15,423 bases of DNA from positions 1 to 15,423 of the forward strand of contig NZ_JBLKSS010000087.1 of assembly GCF_047607725.1 (NCBI RefSeq), given 5' to 3'. Numbering within the stretch: position 1 is the stretch's first letter; each line of letters opens with the position of its first letter. The position numbers and the translations under genes were made by a program. Under the pieces are notes generated by a model. It saw only the letters and a list, made by a program, of their open reading frames with translations, was not told where the DNA came from and did no database searches. Below are positions 6,526 through 13,324 of this stretch, piece after piece. The DNA comes from JBLKSS01 sp047607725 (GTDB lineage Bacteria > Pseudomonadota > Gammaproteobacteria > Enterobacterales > Enterobacteriaceae).

Positions 6526-6774
6526 TTAAAACAAGGAGGGTTGTTCCGGCGCGTCCTGCCGCGGTTCGTGCCCGGCGGCCGCGGCGCGGCGCAGCCGCAG
6601 GTAGCGCTGGTGGCAAAGCCGCAGCACCTCGCGTTTTTGACTGTCGCTCATCCCACCCCATTGAAAACGCTCGTCCCGGCTGCGCAGGCAGCCGCGGCAA
6701 TAGCCGCGGGCATCCGACTGGCACACGCCGCAGCAGGGATTGGGCAGGCTAAAAAATTCAAGTTGTTCCGCCAC
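6526..6774 (-). CDS. ydhL: DUF1289 cysteine-rich small protein YdhL
   Basis: This is a small conserved protein of unknown function in the DUF1289 family. A GTG start at 6774 is chosen because AGGAGG lies five bases upstream and translation then begins (M)-A-E-Q-L-E-F-F, exactly like E. coli YdhL. The product has 82 residues. Four cysteines at 14, 18, 26 and 29 (P-C-C-G-V-C, and Y-C-R-G-C), plus an extra one at 15, form the probable metal-binding knot. R-S-R-D-E-R-F-x-W and M-S-D-x-x-K-x-x-V-L-R-L-C follow, and the protein ends E-Q-P-S-L-F. In E. coli nemR and nemA separate ydhL from gloA. Here they are absent and ydhL and gloA are divergent neighbours. Confidence 0.93.
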   Translation of the reverse strand: MAEQLEFFSLPNPCCGVCQSDARGYCRGCLRSRDERFQWGGMSDSQKREVLRLCHQRYLRLRRAAAAGHEPRQDAPEQPSLF

Positions 6775-6870
6775 ACGTCCTCCTCTCACCTATAAATTGA
6801 AGACGGCATTGTCTTCGCTGGCAAGTTATTTTTTACCGAGCGGGCCGGTATTCTGTGCTAGTGGGCGGCA

Positions 6871-6900
6871 TTGAACCGGTTTCACCCCGCAGGCTATACT
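6871..6900 (+). promoter_or_regulatory. Candidate sigma-70 promoter for gloA
   Basis: TTGAAC (6871-6876) and TATACT (6895-6900) are separated by 18 bases and lie about 55 bases ahead of the gloA ATG. In E. coli gloA can be read through from nemRA, which is missing here, so a local promoter would be needed. Confidence 0.5.
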
Positions 6901-6954
6901 GAAGCCTCTTCACTTAACACGGCCGCACCGACCGTGATGGCTCACGAGGACATT

Positions 6955-7363
6955 ATGCGTTTATTACATACCATGCTGCGGGTAGGCGATTTACAACGCT
7001 CCATCGATTTTTACACCAAAACCCTTGAAATGCGACTATTGCGCACCAGCGAAAACCCGGAATACAAATACACGTTGGCGTTCGTTGGTTATACCGACGA
7101 AAGCGAAGGCGCGGTCATCGAGCTGACCTATAACTGGGGCGTGGAGAGTTACGATTTGGGCAGCACGTATGGCCATATCGCCTTGGGCGTGGACAATACG
7201 GCCCGCCGCCTGCGAACGCATTCGCCAGGACGGTGGCAAAGTGACCCGCGAAGCCGGGCCGGTGAAAGACGGTACTACCGTTATCGCTTTTATCGAAGAT
7301 CCGGACGGTTATAAAATCGAACTGATTGAAAACAAACATGCCGGTCAAGGCGTCGGCAATTAA
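6955..7363 (+). pseudogene. gloA: Glyoxalase I, single-base frameshift
   Basis: GloA converts the hemithioacetal of methylglyoxal and glutathione to S-lactoylglutathione. ATG at 6955 (GAGGA six bases upstream) begins M-R-L-L-H-T-M-L-R-V-G-D. Homology to E. coli GloA is continuous, with metal ligands H5, E56 and H74 in place, until about 7201-7207, where an extra base in the GCCCGCCGCC run shifts the frame. The following frame carries C-E-R-I-R-Q-D-G-G-K-V through D-P-D-G-Y-K-I-E-L-I-E to TAA at 7363, including the fourth ligand. The span is 409 bases, exactly the 408 of a 135-residue gene plus one. The unshifted product would read nonsense and lose the last ligand. A sequencing error in the GC-rich run is the main alternative. 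Confidence 0.88.
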
Positions 7364-7493
7364 GCAGGGCCAGCGCTGCCGGGGCCCGCGGGTTCACGGC
7401 CTTTCTTCCCCGCCTCTCGGGCATAACTCGCCATGCAAGCCGAGCCAAAATTTGCCATAATGGCGGCTGAATTCGCTGAACATAAGAACAGGC

Positions 7494-8198
7494 ATGGCTG
7501 AAATAGACGATCTGAACACCCTCCGCGCCCGCTTTCGCGGCTTTTATCCCGTTGTCATTGATGTGGAAACCGCGGGATTCAACGCCGGGACCGATGCCCT
7601 GCTGGAAATCGCCGCCGTCACCCTGAAAATGGATAACGACGGCTGGCTGCACTCCGACAACACCCTGCATTTCCATGTGGACCCCTTTCCCGGCGCGCTG
7701 CTACAGCCGGAAGCGCTGGCCTTTAACGGTATCGATCCGCACAACCCCCTGCGCGGCGCGGTGACCGAATATGAAGCATTCCATGAAATCTTTAAACTGG
7801 TACGTAAAGGAATCAAAGATCAGGACTGCAACCGCGCCATTATCGTCGCCCACAATGCTGCTTTTGATCACAGTTTTCTGATAGCCGCCGCCGGTCGAGC
7901 CGGTCTGAAACGCAACCCTTTCCATCCCTTCGCCACCTTTGATACGGCGGCGCTCAGCGGGCTGGTGCTCGGCCAGACCGTGCTGGCGAAAGCCTGTGGC
8001 GCCGCCGGTATCGCCTTTGACAGCGGTGAAGCGCATTCGGCGCTCTACGACACCGAACGTACCGCAACCCTGTTTTGTGAATTGGTCAATCGCTGGAAAC
8101 GCCTGGGCGGCTGGCCGGTCGCGATACCCGCAACGGGTGACGCCGAAGATGAGGCTGTCGCCGCACAGGATCGTGCTAACCCCGCTATCGATTTGTAA
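7494..8198 (+). CDS. rnt: Ribonuclease T
   Basis: RNase T is a dimeric 3'-5' exonuclease that trims tRNA CCA ends and matures 5S, 23S and other stable RNAs. ATG at 7494 yields 234 residues. The DEDDh exonuclease motifs are present: D23 and E25 in V-I-D-V-E-T-A-G-F, the second motif in V-A-H-N-A-A-F-D-H-S-F, and H and D in A-H-S-A-L-Y-D-T-E-R. L-N-R-W-K-R-L-G-G-W-P-type sequence near the end is also typical. The protein is about 19 residues longer than E. coli RNase T (215) because of an acidic, probably disordered tail after G-G-W-P. The SD is weak (AACAGG). It follows gloA as in E. coli, but lhr, which comes next there, is absent. Confidence 0.96.
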   Translation: MAEIDDLNTLRARFRGFYPVVIDVETAGFNAGTDALLEIAAVTLKMDNDGWLHSDNTLHFHVDPFPGALLQPEALAFNGIDPHNPLRGAVTEYEAFHEIFKLVRKGIKDQDCNRAIIVAHNAAFDHSFLIAAAGRAGLKRNPFHPFATFDTAALSGLVLGQTVLAKACGAAGIAFDSGEAHSALYDTERTATLFCELVNRWKRLGGWPVAIPATGDAEDEAVAAQDRANPAIDL

Positions 8199-8333
8199 AC
8201 GCTGCCACGCAGAGGGCCGTCTGCGCGGCCAATGACAGGGCTATGGCGCTTGCAGGGCGCGCAGCCTGCCCGTCCACGAGAGGGACATGCGGATTGCGCG
8301 GCACCATGGCGCTGAAGATGTTGCCTAGCGGAT

Positions 8334-8355
8334 GCGGCCGGGTATGCCCGGCCGC
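8334..8355. repeat. Perfect GC-rich inverted repeat
   Basis: Nine-base arms GCGGCCGGG and CCCGGCCGC enclose a TATG loop. There is no T-run on either side, so it is not a classic terminator. The preceding GCGGAT and the position between two genes recall REP-type elements, but I cannot tell whether it recurs in the genome. Confidence 0.7.
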
Positions 8356-8393
8356 GATAACGCGCCGTCACCGCGCCCGGCACGATGAGACGC

Positions 8394-8430
8394 AAAAAAA
8401 AACCACCTCATATGCCTTGGGTGGTTTTTC
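8394..8430. terminator. Bidirectional terminator after grxD and rnt
   Basis: AACCACC (8401-8407) pairs with GGTGGTT (8420-8426), extended by A-T pairs and flanked by nine A on the left and five T on the right. On the minus strand the long T-run makes it a strong terminator for grxD, and it could also end the rnt transcript. Confidence 0.9.
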
Positions 8431-8499
8431 GTGCTGCCGTGCCCGACAGGTCACCCGCCCGCGGCGCGTTAGCGCCGGACGGCATCGGGGCAGCGCTCT

Positions 8500-8847
8500 T
8501 TACTGCGCTTTATCCGCTTGTGAATTGTATTTTACCGCCGTTTCTTTGATAAGCGGCTGCAGTTCGCCGCGCTGGTACATTTCGCCGACGATGTCGCACC
8601 CGCCGATAAGCTCGCCGTCCACCCACAGTTGCGGGAAGGTTGGCCAGTTGGCGAATTTTGGCAGTTCAGCGCGAATATCCGGATTGGTCAGCACATCAAC
8701 ATAGGCAAAACGTTCGCCGCAGGCGGACAGCGCCTGTACCGCCTGGGCGGAAAAACCGCAGCCCGGTAATTTTGGCGAGCCTTTCATGTACAGAAGAATC
8801 GGATTCTCGGCGATCTGTTGCTGAATTTTTTCGATAGTCGTGGTCAT
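8500..8847 (-). CDS. grxD: Monothiol glutaredoxin Grx4
   Basis: GrxD is a CGFS-type monothiol glutaredoxin that binds and transfers [2Fe-2S] clusters with glutathione and BolA partners. The product has 115 residues, equal to E. coli, and the CGFS motif has its cysteine at residue 30 (K-G-S-P-K-L-P-G-C-G-F-S). The W-P-T-F-P-Q-L-W-V-D-G and G-G-C-D-I-V glutathione-binding segments follow. Start ATG 8847 is preceded by GGAAG at good spacing. The gene is intact and nearly identical to enteric homologues. A short hairpin (8862-8878) lies directly upstream of the SD. Confidence 0.97.
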   Translation of the reverse strand: MTTTIEKIQQQIAENPILLYMKGSPKLPGCGFSAQAVQALSACGERFAYVDVLTNPDIRAELPKFANWPTFPQLWVDGELIGGCDIVGEMYQRGELQPLIKETAVKYNSQADKAQ

Positions 8848-9238
8848 TGTCTCGCTTCCTTAAGCCAGTGGCTGGCTTTTATTTATCATGCATCGGGTCT
8901 GACGTAATTCAGTATTCTAACGATTCCGGGGGGAACATTTAAATGCTTTTTTCGCGTTAGCCCCACCGGCGGGCTTTAGCCGCCCCGGCGCTTGGACAAT
9001 GGGCGCGAAGGTCGGGTCTGCCCTTGCGGCGGCGCGGGTTTGCGACTAGGGCGTTTAATGTGCTGTAAAACCGTTGCTTTTTACGGCAGCCCGCGCGCAA
9101 AAATGCCGCATCACGCGTTTTATTCACGTTTATTCACAATCTGTAGGAAAATACGGATGCATTAGAACCGCAAATAGCTTAAATTCAGCTGAGTCGTCAT
9201 TTTCCCCCGACCTTGGGCCACAGAGGATAGCGTTTATC
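8848..9238. other. Divergent region between grxD and mepH
   Basis: This 391-base stretch has no gene that I recognise. It contains the grxD leader hairpin (8862-8878) and a GTAAAA/TTTTAC inverted repeat near 9065-9084, and it should hold the promoters of both flanking genes. Confidence 0.7.
8862..8878 (-). promoter_or_regulatory. Hairpin in the grxD leader
   Basis: AAGCCAG and CTGGCTT form a perfect seven-base stem with a three-base loop. On the grxD transcript it would end two bases before the GGAAG ribosome binding site. Its role, if any, is unknown. Confidence 0.5.
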
Positions 9239-10127
9239 ATGCGTTTATGCTTTACGCTTTTTGTGCTGCTGTTTACACAGCTCTTTCTCAATTTCGCGCA
9301 CGCCGCGCCGAATGCGGGAGTCAATGCCGATCAACGTAAATCGCAGGCCAGCGCGGCCAAAACCGATGATCGACGCAAGCGCAAGCCCGTTAAGCTGCAA
9401 AAAAAGACCCGCAGCACCAAGAGCGAGCATCTGGGTAATCCCAAGTTAAAATCCGACGTGGTTAAACCTCGCAAGGCCGTCGCCAACAAGACGCCCCACG
9501 CCGCCGCAGCGCCATCCACCGGCAAAACCGCCGCCGTGAAGGTGGGCAAAAGCCCCATCTCGCCTTCCACCGCCATCGTGAAAGTGCACGCCTGGCGCAC
9601 AACCAGGCCGCCGGCAAAGGGCCGAAGAAAGCCTATGGCCGCCATCGCGGCGGCGCGCGAGCCCAGACCAAGGCCATTACGGCAGACGCTCAACCTTTGC
9701 GCATGAGCGAAAGCCACAAGGTCCGCTACCAGCACGCCAAATTAACGGCGATGGCGAAGCTGATGTCGCAGGTGGGTAAGCCCTATCGCTGGGGCGGTAA
9801 ATCGCCGACCACCGGTTTTGATTGCAGCGGGTTGATTTACACGCCTACAAAGATTTAATTCGTGTGCCGCTACCACGCACCGCTAATGAAATGTACCATC
9901 TGCGGGATGCGGCGCCGGTGAAAAAGAACGAGCTGGAAAGCGGCGATCTGGTCTTTTTCCGCATCCGCGGCACGACGGATCATGTCGGAGTTTATCTGGG
10001 TAATGGCCGTTTCATTCAGTCGCCGCGCACCGGGCGTGACATCCGTATCAGCTACCTGAGCGAAGATTATTGGCAGGACCATTATGTTGGCGCCCGCCGC
10101 GTGATGACGCCCACCACCATTCGCTGA
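9239..10127 (+). pseudogene. mepH: NlpC/P60 peptidoglycan endopeptidase MepH, two frameshifts
   Basis: MepH (YdhO) cleaves D-Ala-mDAP cross-links in the periplasm during wall growth. ATG at 9239 gives a signal peptide (M-R-L-C-F-T-L-F-V-L-L-F ending A-H-A) and a lysine-rich linker. At about 9580-9605 the frame must shift by one base to continue N-Q-A-A-G-K-G and then K-L-M-S-Q-V-G-K-P-Y-R-W-G-G and the catalytic-cysteine motif F-D-C-S-G-L. At about 9839-9842 a base is missing in TAC(T)ACGCC, and the next frame gives A-Y-K-D-L, P-R-T-A-N-E-M-Y-H-L-R and the catalytic-histidine segment D-H-V-G-V-Y, ending M-T-P-T-T-I-R. Restoring two bases makes 297 codons. The second shift separates the catalytic Cys from the His. 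The first is less certain because the linker is poorly conserved. Confidence 0.88.
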
Positions 10128-10301
10128 GGGGCTGCGCGCGACAGCCTCTCCCTCGTTGCTATCGCAGCGTCGGTCTTAAGGGGCCCTTTAACTCCCCCGC
10201 CAGCTCACCGTTCAGATCCGCGCGTCGTCCGTAGGCCGCAAAAAAAGGGCCTGGGGCCCTTTTTACAGTCTGGGTGATGTTCGGCGCGGCGCCAAACGCT
10301 A
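10128..10301. other. Gap between mepH and ynhF
   Basis: These 174 bases hold only a terminator. In E. coli sodB and ydhP lie here. I see no remnant of either. Confidence 0.7.
10239..10265. terminator. Bidirectional terminator between mepH and ynhF
   Basis: An A-run followed by GGGCC pairs across a TGG loop with GGCCC followed by a T-run. It can terminate ynhF on the minus strand and mepH on the plus strand. Confidence 0.88.
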
Positions 10302-10391
10302 TCAATTCAATACGGCGGTAAAGCTGAAGATGATGATGACCAACAGCGAGAAGGCGGTAGTCATTAACGACCAAGCAAAATCGCGGCTCAT
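10302..10391 (-). CDS. ynhF: 29-residue membrane stress protein YnhF
   Basis: This small gene encodes exactly 29 residues, beginning M-S-R-D-F-A-W-S-L-M-T-T and ending F-T-A-V-L-N, with a single hydrophobic membrane helix (about residues 8-27). It aligns without gaps to E. coli YnhF, also 29 residues, sharing M-S-x-D-x-x-x-S-L-x-T-T at the start and L-T-A or F-T-A-x-L near the end. The position also matches: divergent from and next to purR. AAGGAAA lies about five bases before the ATG at 10391. YnhF is an inner-membrane protein of unknown mechanism linked to stress in E. coli. The gene is intact. Confidence 0.9.
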   Translation of the reverse strand: MSRDFAWSLMTTAFSLLVIIIFSFTAVLN

Positions 10392-10551
10392 GATATTTCC
10401 TTTTAACGCTTCTGCGTCAGGTGGCTAACTCAGTATTTATCCGTTCTCTATCTTGCCATAGCCGTGGCCGAAAAGCATGTCCCTCCGGCGGCTCAACTCA
10501 TATAACGCTTTCATTTTCTCGGCAAATCGAGAAAAATTACCTTTTGTTGGC

Positions 10552-10567
10552 AGGCAAACGATTCACT
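10552..10567 (+). promoter_or_regulatory. PUR-box operator upstream of purR
   Basis: AGGCAAACGATTCACT has a perfect left half and centre (GCAAACG) of the 16-base PurR operator. It differs from what I recall as the E. coli purR O1 operator at three positions, all in the right half. It lies 45 bases ahead of the purR ATG, the place expected for autoregulation. Confidence 0.65.
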
Positions 10568-10611
10568 TAGCATTATCCCCTGCTGCCGAGGGATCCAGGA
10601 GTAGTTTAGAG

Positions 10612-11632
10612 ATGGCAACCATAAAAGATGTAGCCAAACACGCGGGGGTTTCAACGACCACGGTTTCCCATGTGATTAATAAAACCCGCTTCGTGGCGCC
10701 GGAGACTAAACGCGCCGTATGGGACGCCATCAAACTGCTCAGTTATTCCCCCAGCACGGGGGCGCGCAGCCTGAAGGTCAACCGCACCAAATCTATCGGT
10801 GTGTTGGCCAGCACCAGCGAAGCCCCCTATTTCGCCGAGATAATTGAATCCATAGAGCACCACTGTTTCGCCAAAGGCTACGCCCTTATCCTGTGCAATT
10901 CCCACAACGAGACCTCGAAACAGCAGGCCTATCTGCAAATGCTGGCGCAAAAGCGGGTCGATGGGCTGCTGGTCATGTGCGCCGAATAACCCCGAGGCCC
11001 TGCTGCGGCTATTAGAAGAATATCGCCATATTCCCATGGTGGTTATGGATTGGGGTGAGGTACGCGGGGACTTTACCGATACCATCGTCGATAATGCCTT
11101 TGCCGGCGGCTATATGGCCACCCGCTATTTGCTCGATCGCGGCCACCGGGATATTGGCGCCATTCCCGGCCAGCTGGCGCGCAATACCGGCGGCGGGCGC
11201 CACCGTGGTTATCTCCATGCGCTCAAGGAGGCCGATATTCTTCCCAACGAGGCCTGGATCGTCCAGGGTGATTTCGAGCCGGCTTCCGGTTATCGCGCCA
11301 TGCAACATATTCTGGCCCACTCCCACCGGCCCAGCGCGATATTTTGCGGCGGTGACGAGATGGCGATGGGCGCTCTGTGCGCGATCCACGAGCATGGGCT
11401 GCGCGTACCGCAAGACATTTCACTGATAGGCTATGATAATGTCAGCCATTCACGGTATTTCACCCCCGCGCTTACCACGGTGGATCAGCCCAAGGCGGTA
11501 TTGGGGGAATCCGCACTGACCATGTTGCTTGATAGGATCATCAGCAAGCGGGAGGCCGCGCAGACGATTGAGGTTCATCCCACCCTGGTGGAATGCTTTT
11601 CGGTGGCCGATGGCCCCTACCGTAGCCGCTAG
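10612..11632 (+). pseudogene. purR: Purine repressor PurR, single-base frameshift
   Basis: PurR is a LacI-family repressor that binds hypoxanthine or guanine and shuts off purine synthesis genes. ATG at 10612 gives M-A-T-I-K-D-V-A-K-H-A-G-V-S-T-T-T-V-S-H, an intact helix-turn-helix and hinge helix (A-R-S-L-K-V-N). Homology continues to V-D-G-L-L-V-M-C-A-E, where TAA stops the frame (10987-10989, after 125 codons). One extra base in TAACCCC shifts the frame; the next frame carries P-E-A-L-L-R-L-L-E-E-Y and the whole effector-binding domain to the end (V-A-D-G-P-Y-R). The total is 1021 bases, one more than 340 codons. The truncated product would keep the DNA-binding head but no effector pocket or dimer core. 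Confidence 0.9.
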
Positions 11633-12105
11633 TCCTGTGCCGTCGATGGCTGAGGCCCCGTGCTTGCTGCGGCGTTGGCCATTGCTCCCGGCGTTTCACG
11701 CGATGCTTTGCCGCGAAAATTTCCCCTCGAACCAAAAATGAATAATAACTCTTTAGGCGCACTAACTCTTTGAGAAGAGTGATTGTTTCTTATATTTATC
11801 ATTAACTTAGTCTATTATTCCTATTACTGTTTTTGGAGTTGTCTAAAGCCGGATGCAGGCTTATACTCAATTACGTTAACAATTATAACGAGTTGTTTAT
11901 TCTTTTTGCTTTAGGGACATGATGTTTACTCATGCATGCTTTTTTCGTGCAAAGCAGCCGGTTTAACAACCATTCTGAGTTTCTATTCCTCTGTTAATTT
12001 GTCGTATCAGACACCACGGCTTACCGTGGATTCTTATAAAAGCTCGCAGGCAGCGCCTGGCTCTTCCTGACGAGGTATTTTTAGAAGAAAGGTGATGGAG
12101 AAGCT
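11633..12105. other. Gap and leader between purR and cfa
   Basis: This 473-base region lacks any recognisable gene; ydhB and ydhC lie here in E. coli. From about 11730 it is AT-rich. It holds a duplicated TAACTCTTT motif (11746 and 11763), an ACTCTT/AAGAGT hairpin (11765-11780) that could end purR, and a CCACGG/CCGTGG hairpin (12014-12029) in the presumed cfa leader. Confidence 0.7.
12014..12029 (+). promoter_or_regulatory. Hairpin in the cfa upstream region
   Basis: CCACGG and CCGTGG pair perfectly around a CTTA loop, about 77 bases before the cfa start, followed by an AT-rich TTCTTATAAAAG. E. coli cfa has a long leader that is a target of the small RNA RydC, but I see no match to the RydC seed complement here. 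Confidence 0.4.
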
Positions 12106-13257
12106 ATGAATTCCTCGTGTGTTGAAGACCTGAGCTTTCAGGATAACGCCTGGTATCGCATCGTCCATGAATTACTCGCTGAAGCCGACATTGAAATCAA
12201 TGGATCCCGTCCATTCGATATTCGCGTCATCAACTCGGATTTCTTTAAGCGCGTGCTGCAGGACGGCTCACTGGGTTTAGGTGAAAGTTACATGGATGGC
12301 TGGTGGGAATGCGAACGGCTGGATATGTTTTTCCAGCGTGTGTTGCGGAGCGGACTGGAAAATAAGCTTCCCCATCATTTAAAAGATACCCTGCGCGTCG
12401 CCGCGGCGCGCCTGACGAATCTCCAATCGCGTAAGCGGGCCTGGATCGTTGGTAAAGAACATTACGATTTAGGCAATGACCTTTTCTCGCTCATGCTTGA
12501 TCCGTTTATGCAATATTCCTGTGGTTATTGGCATCATGCCGTAAGCCTGGAGCAGGCCCAGCAAAATAAACTGGAGATGATTTGCCAGAAGCTGCAATTG
12601 CAGCCGGGGATGTCGCTATTGGATGTCGGTTGCGGCTGGGGCGGTTTGGCGAATTATGCTGCACAGCATTATGGCGTTAAAGTCCACGGCGTCACCATAT
12701 CGGCCGAACAGCAAAAGCTGGCGCAAAAGCGCTGCGAAGGACAAGATGTCACAATCTTGTTGCAGGACTATCGCGATTTGAATTTGCAGTTCGACCGCAT
12801 TGTCTCGGTGGGGATGTTCGAGCACGTGGGACCGAAAAATTACCCTACCTATTTCGATGTGGTTGCCCGTAATTTGCAACCCGACGGCCTGTTTTTGCTG
12901 CACACCATCGGCGCGAACAGGACCGATATGAATGTGGATCAGTGGATTAACAGATATATCTTCCCGAATGGCTGCCTGCCGTCCGTACGGCATATCGCCG
13001 ATGCCAGCGAGCCCCATTTCGTCATGGAAGACTGGCATAATTTCGGCACGGATTATGATCGCACGCTAATGGCCTGGCATGAACGCTTCGTCGCCGCTTG
13101 GCCAACGTTGCAGGGCAATTATTCCGAACGTTTTTATCGCATGTTTGTTTACTACTTACAGGCCTGCGCTGGCGCATTCCTCGCCCGCAATATACATCTA
13201 TGGCAGGTTCTGTTCAGCCCGCGGGGCGTGGAAGGCGGTTTGCGCGTCGCGCGGTAA
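12106..13257 (+). CDS. cfa: Cyclopropane-fatty-acid-phospholipid synthase
   Basis: Cfa transfers a methylene group from S-adenosylmethionine to unsaturated acyl chains of membrane phospholipids, forming cyclopropane rings that protect against acid and other stress. The product has 383 residues against 382 in E. coli. The SAM-binding motif L-D-V-G-C-G-W-G-G is at residues 172-180. Residues known to bind the catalytic bicarbonate in this family are present: C139, E239, H266, I268 and Y317. The C-terminal Y-L-Q-A-C-A-G-A-F-x-A-R-N-I block is complete. GGAG lies five bases before the ATG. The gene is intact and converges with ribE. Confidence 0.97.
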   Translation: MNSSCVEDLSFQDNAWYRIVHELLAEADIEINGSRPFDIRVINSDFFKRVLQDGSLGLGESYMDGWWECERLDMFFQRVLRSGLENKLPHHLKDTLRVAAARLTNLQSRKRAWIVGKEHYDLGNDLFSLMLDPFMQYSCGYWHHAVSLEQAQQNKLEMICQKLQLQPGMSLLDVGCGWGGLANYAAQHYGVKVHGVTISAEQQKLAQKRCEGQDVTILLQDYRDLNLQFDRIVSVGMFEHVGPKNYPTYFDVVARNLQPDGLFLLHTIGANRTDMNVDQWINRYIFPNGCLPSVRHIADASEPHFVMEDWHNFGTDYDRTLMAWHERFVAAWPTLQGNYSERFYRMFVYYLQACAGAFLARNIHLWQVLFSPRGVEGGLRVAR

Positions 13258-13262
13258 GCTTC

Positions 13263-13310
13263 GCGCCGTCATGTGTGCCGGGATACATGACGGCGCTGTC
13301 AGGCAGCGCC
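13263..13310. repeat. Two overlapping inverted repeats between cfa and ribE
   Basis: GCGCCGTCATGT (13263-13274) and ACATGACGGCGC (13285-13296) form a perfect 12-base stem. GGCGCTG (13292-13298) and CAGCGCC (13304-13310) form a second stem. They share 13292-13296 and so cannot form together. They lie between convergent stop codons and probably act in termination or 3'-end protection, though neither has a T-run. Confidence 0.75.
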
Positions 13311-13324
13311 GCCGCCCTGATGGA

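Larger units (their letters stand above)
8199..8499. other. Gap between rnt and grxD
   Basis: These 301 bases hold no recognisable gene. In E. coli the very long lhr gene lies here, and I see no trace of it. The gap contains a perfect GC-rich hairpin (8334-8355) and a terminator (8394-8430). Confidence 0.75.

Noticed and set aside
11012..11413. Antisense frame of 133 codons across purR
   Set aside because: It is a shadow of the conserved PurR effector domain on the other strand, with no SD or homology.
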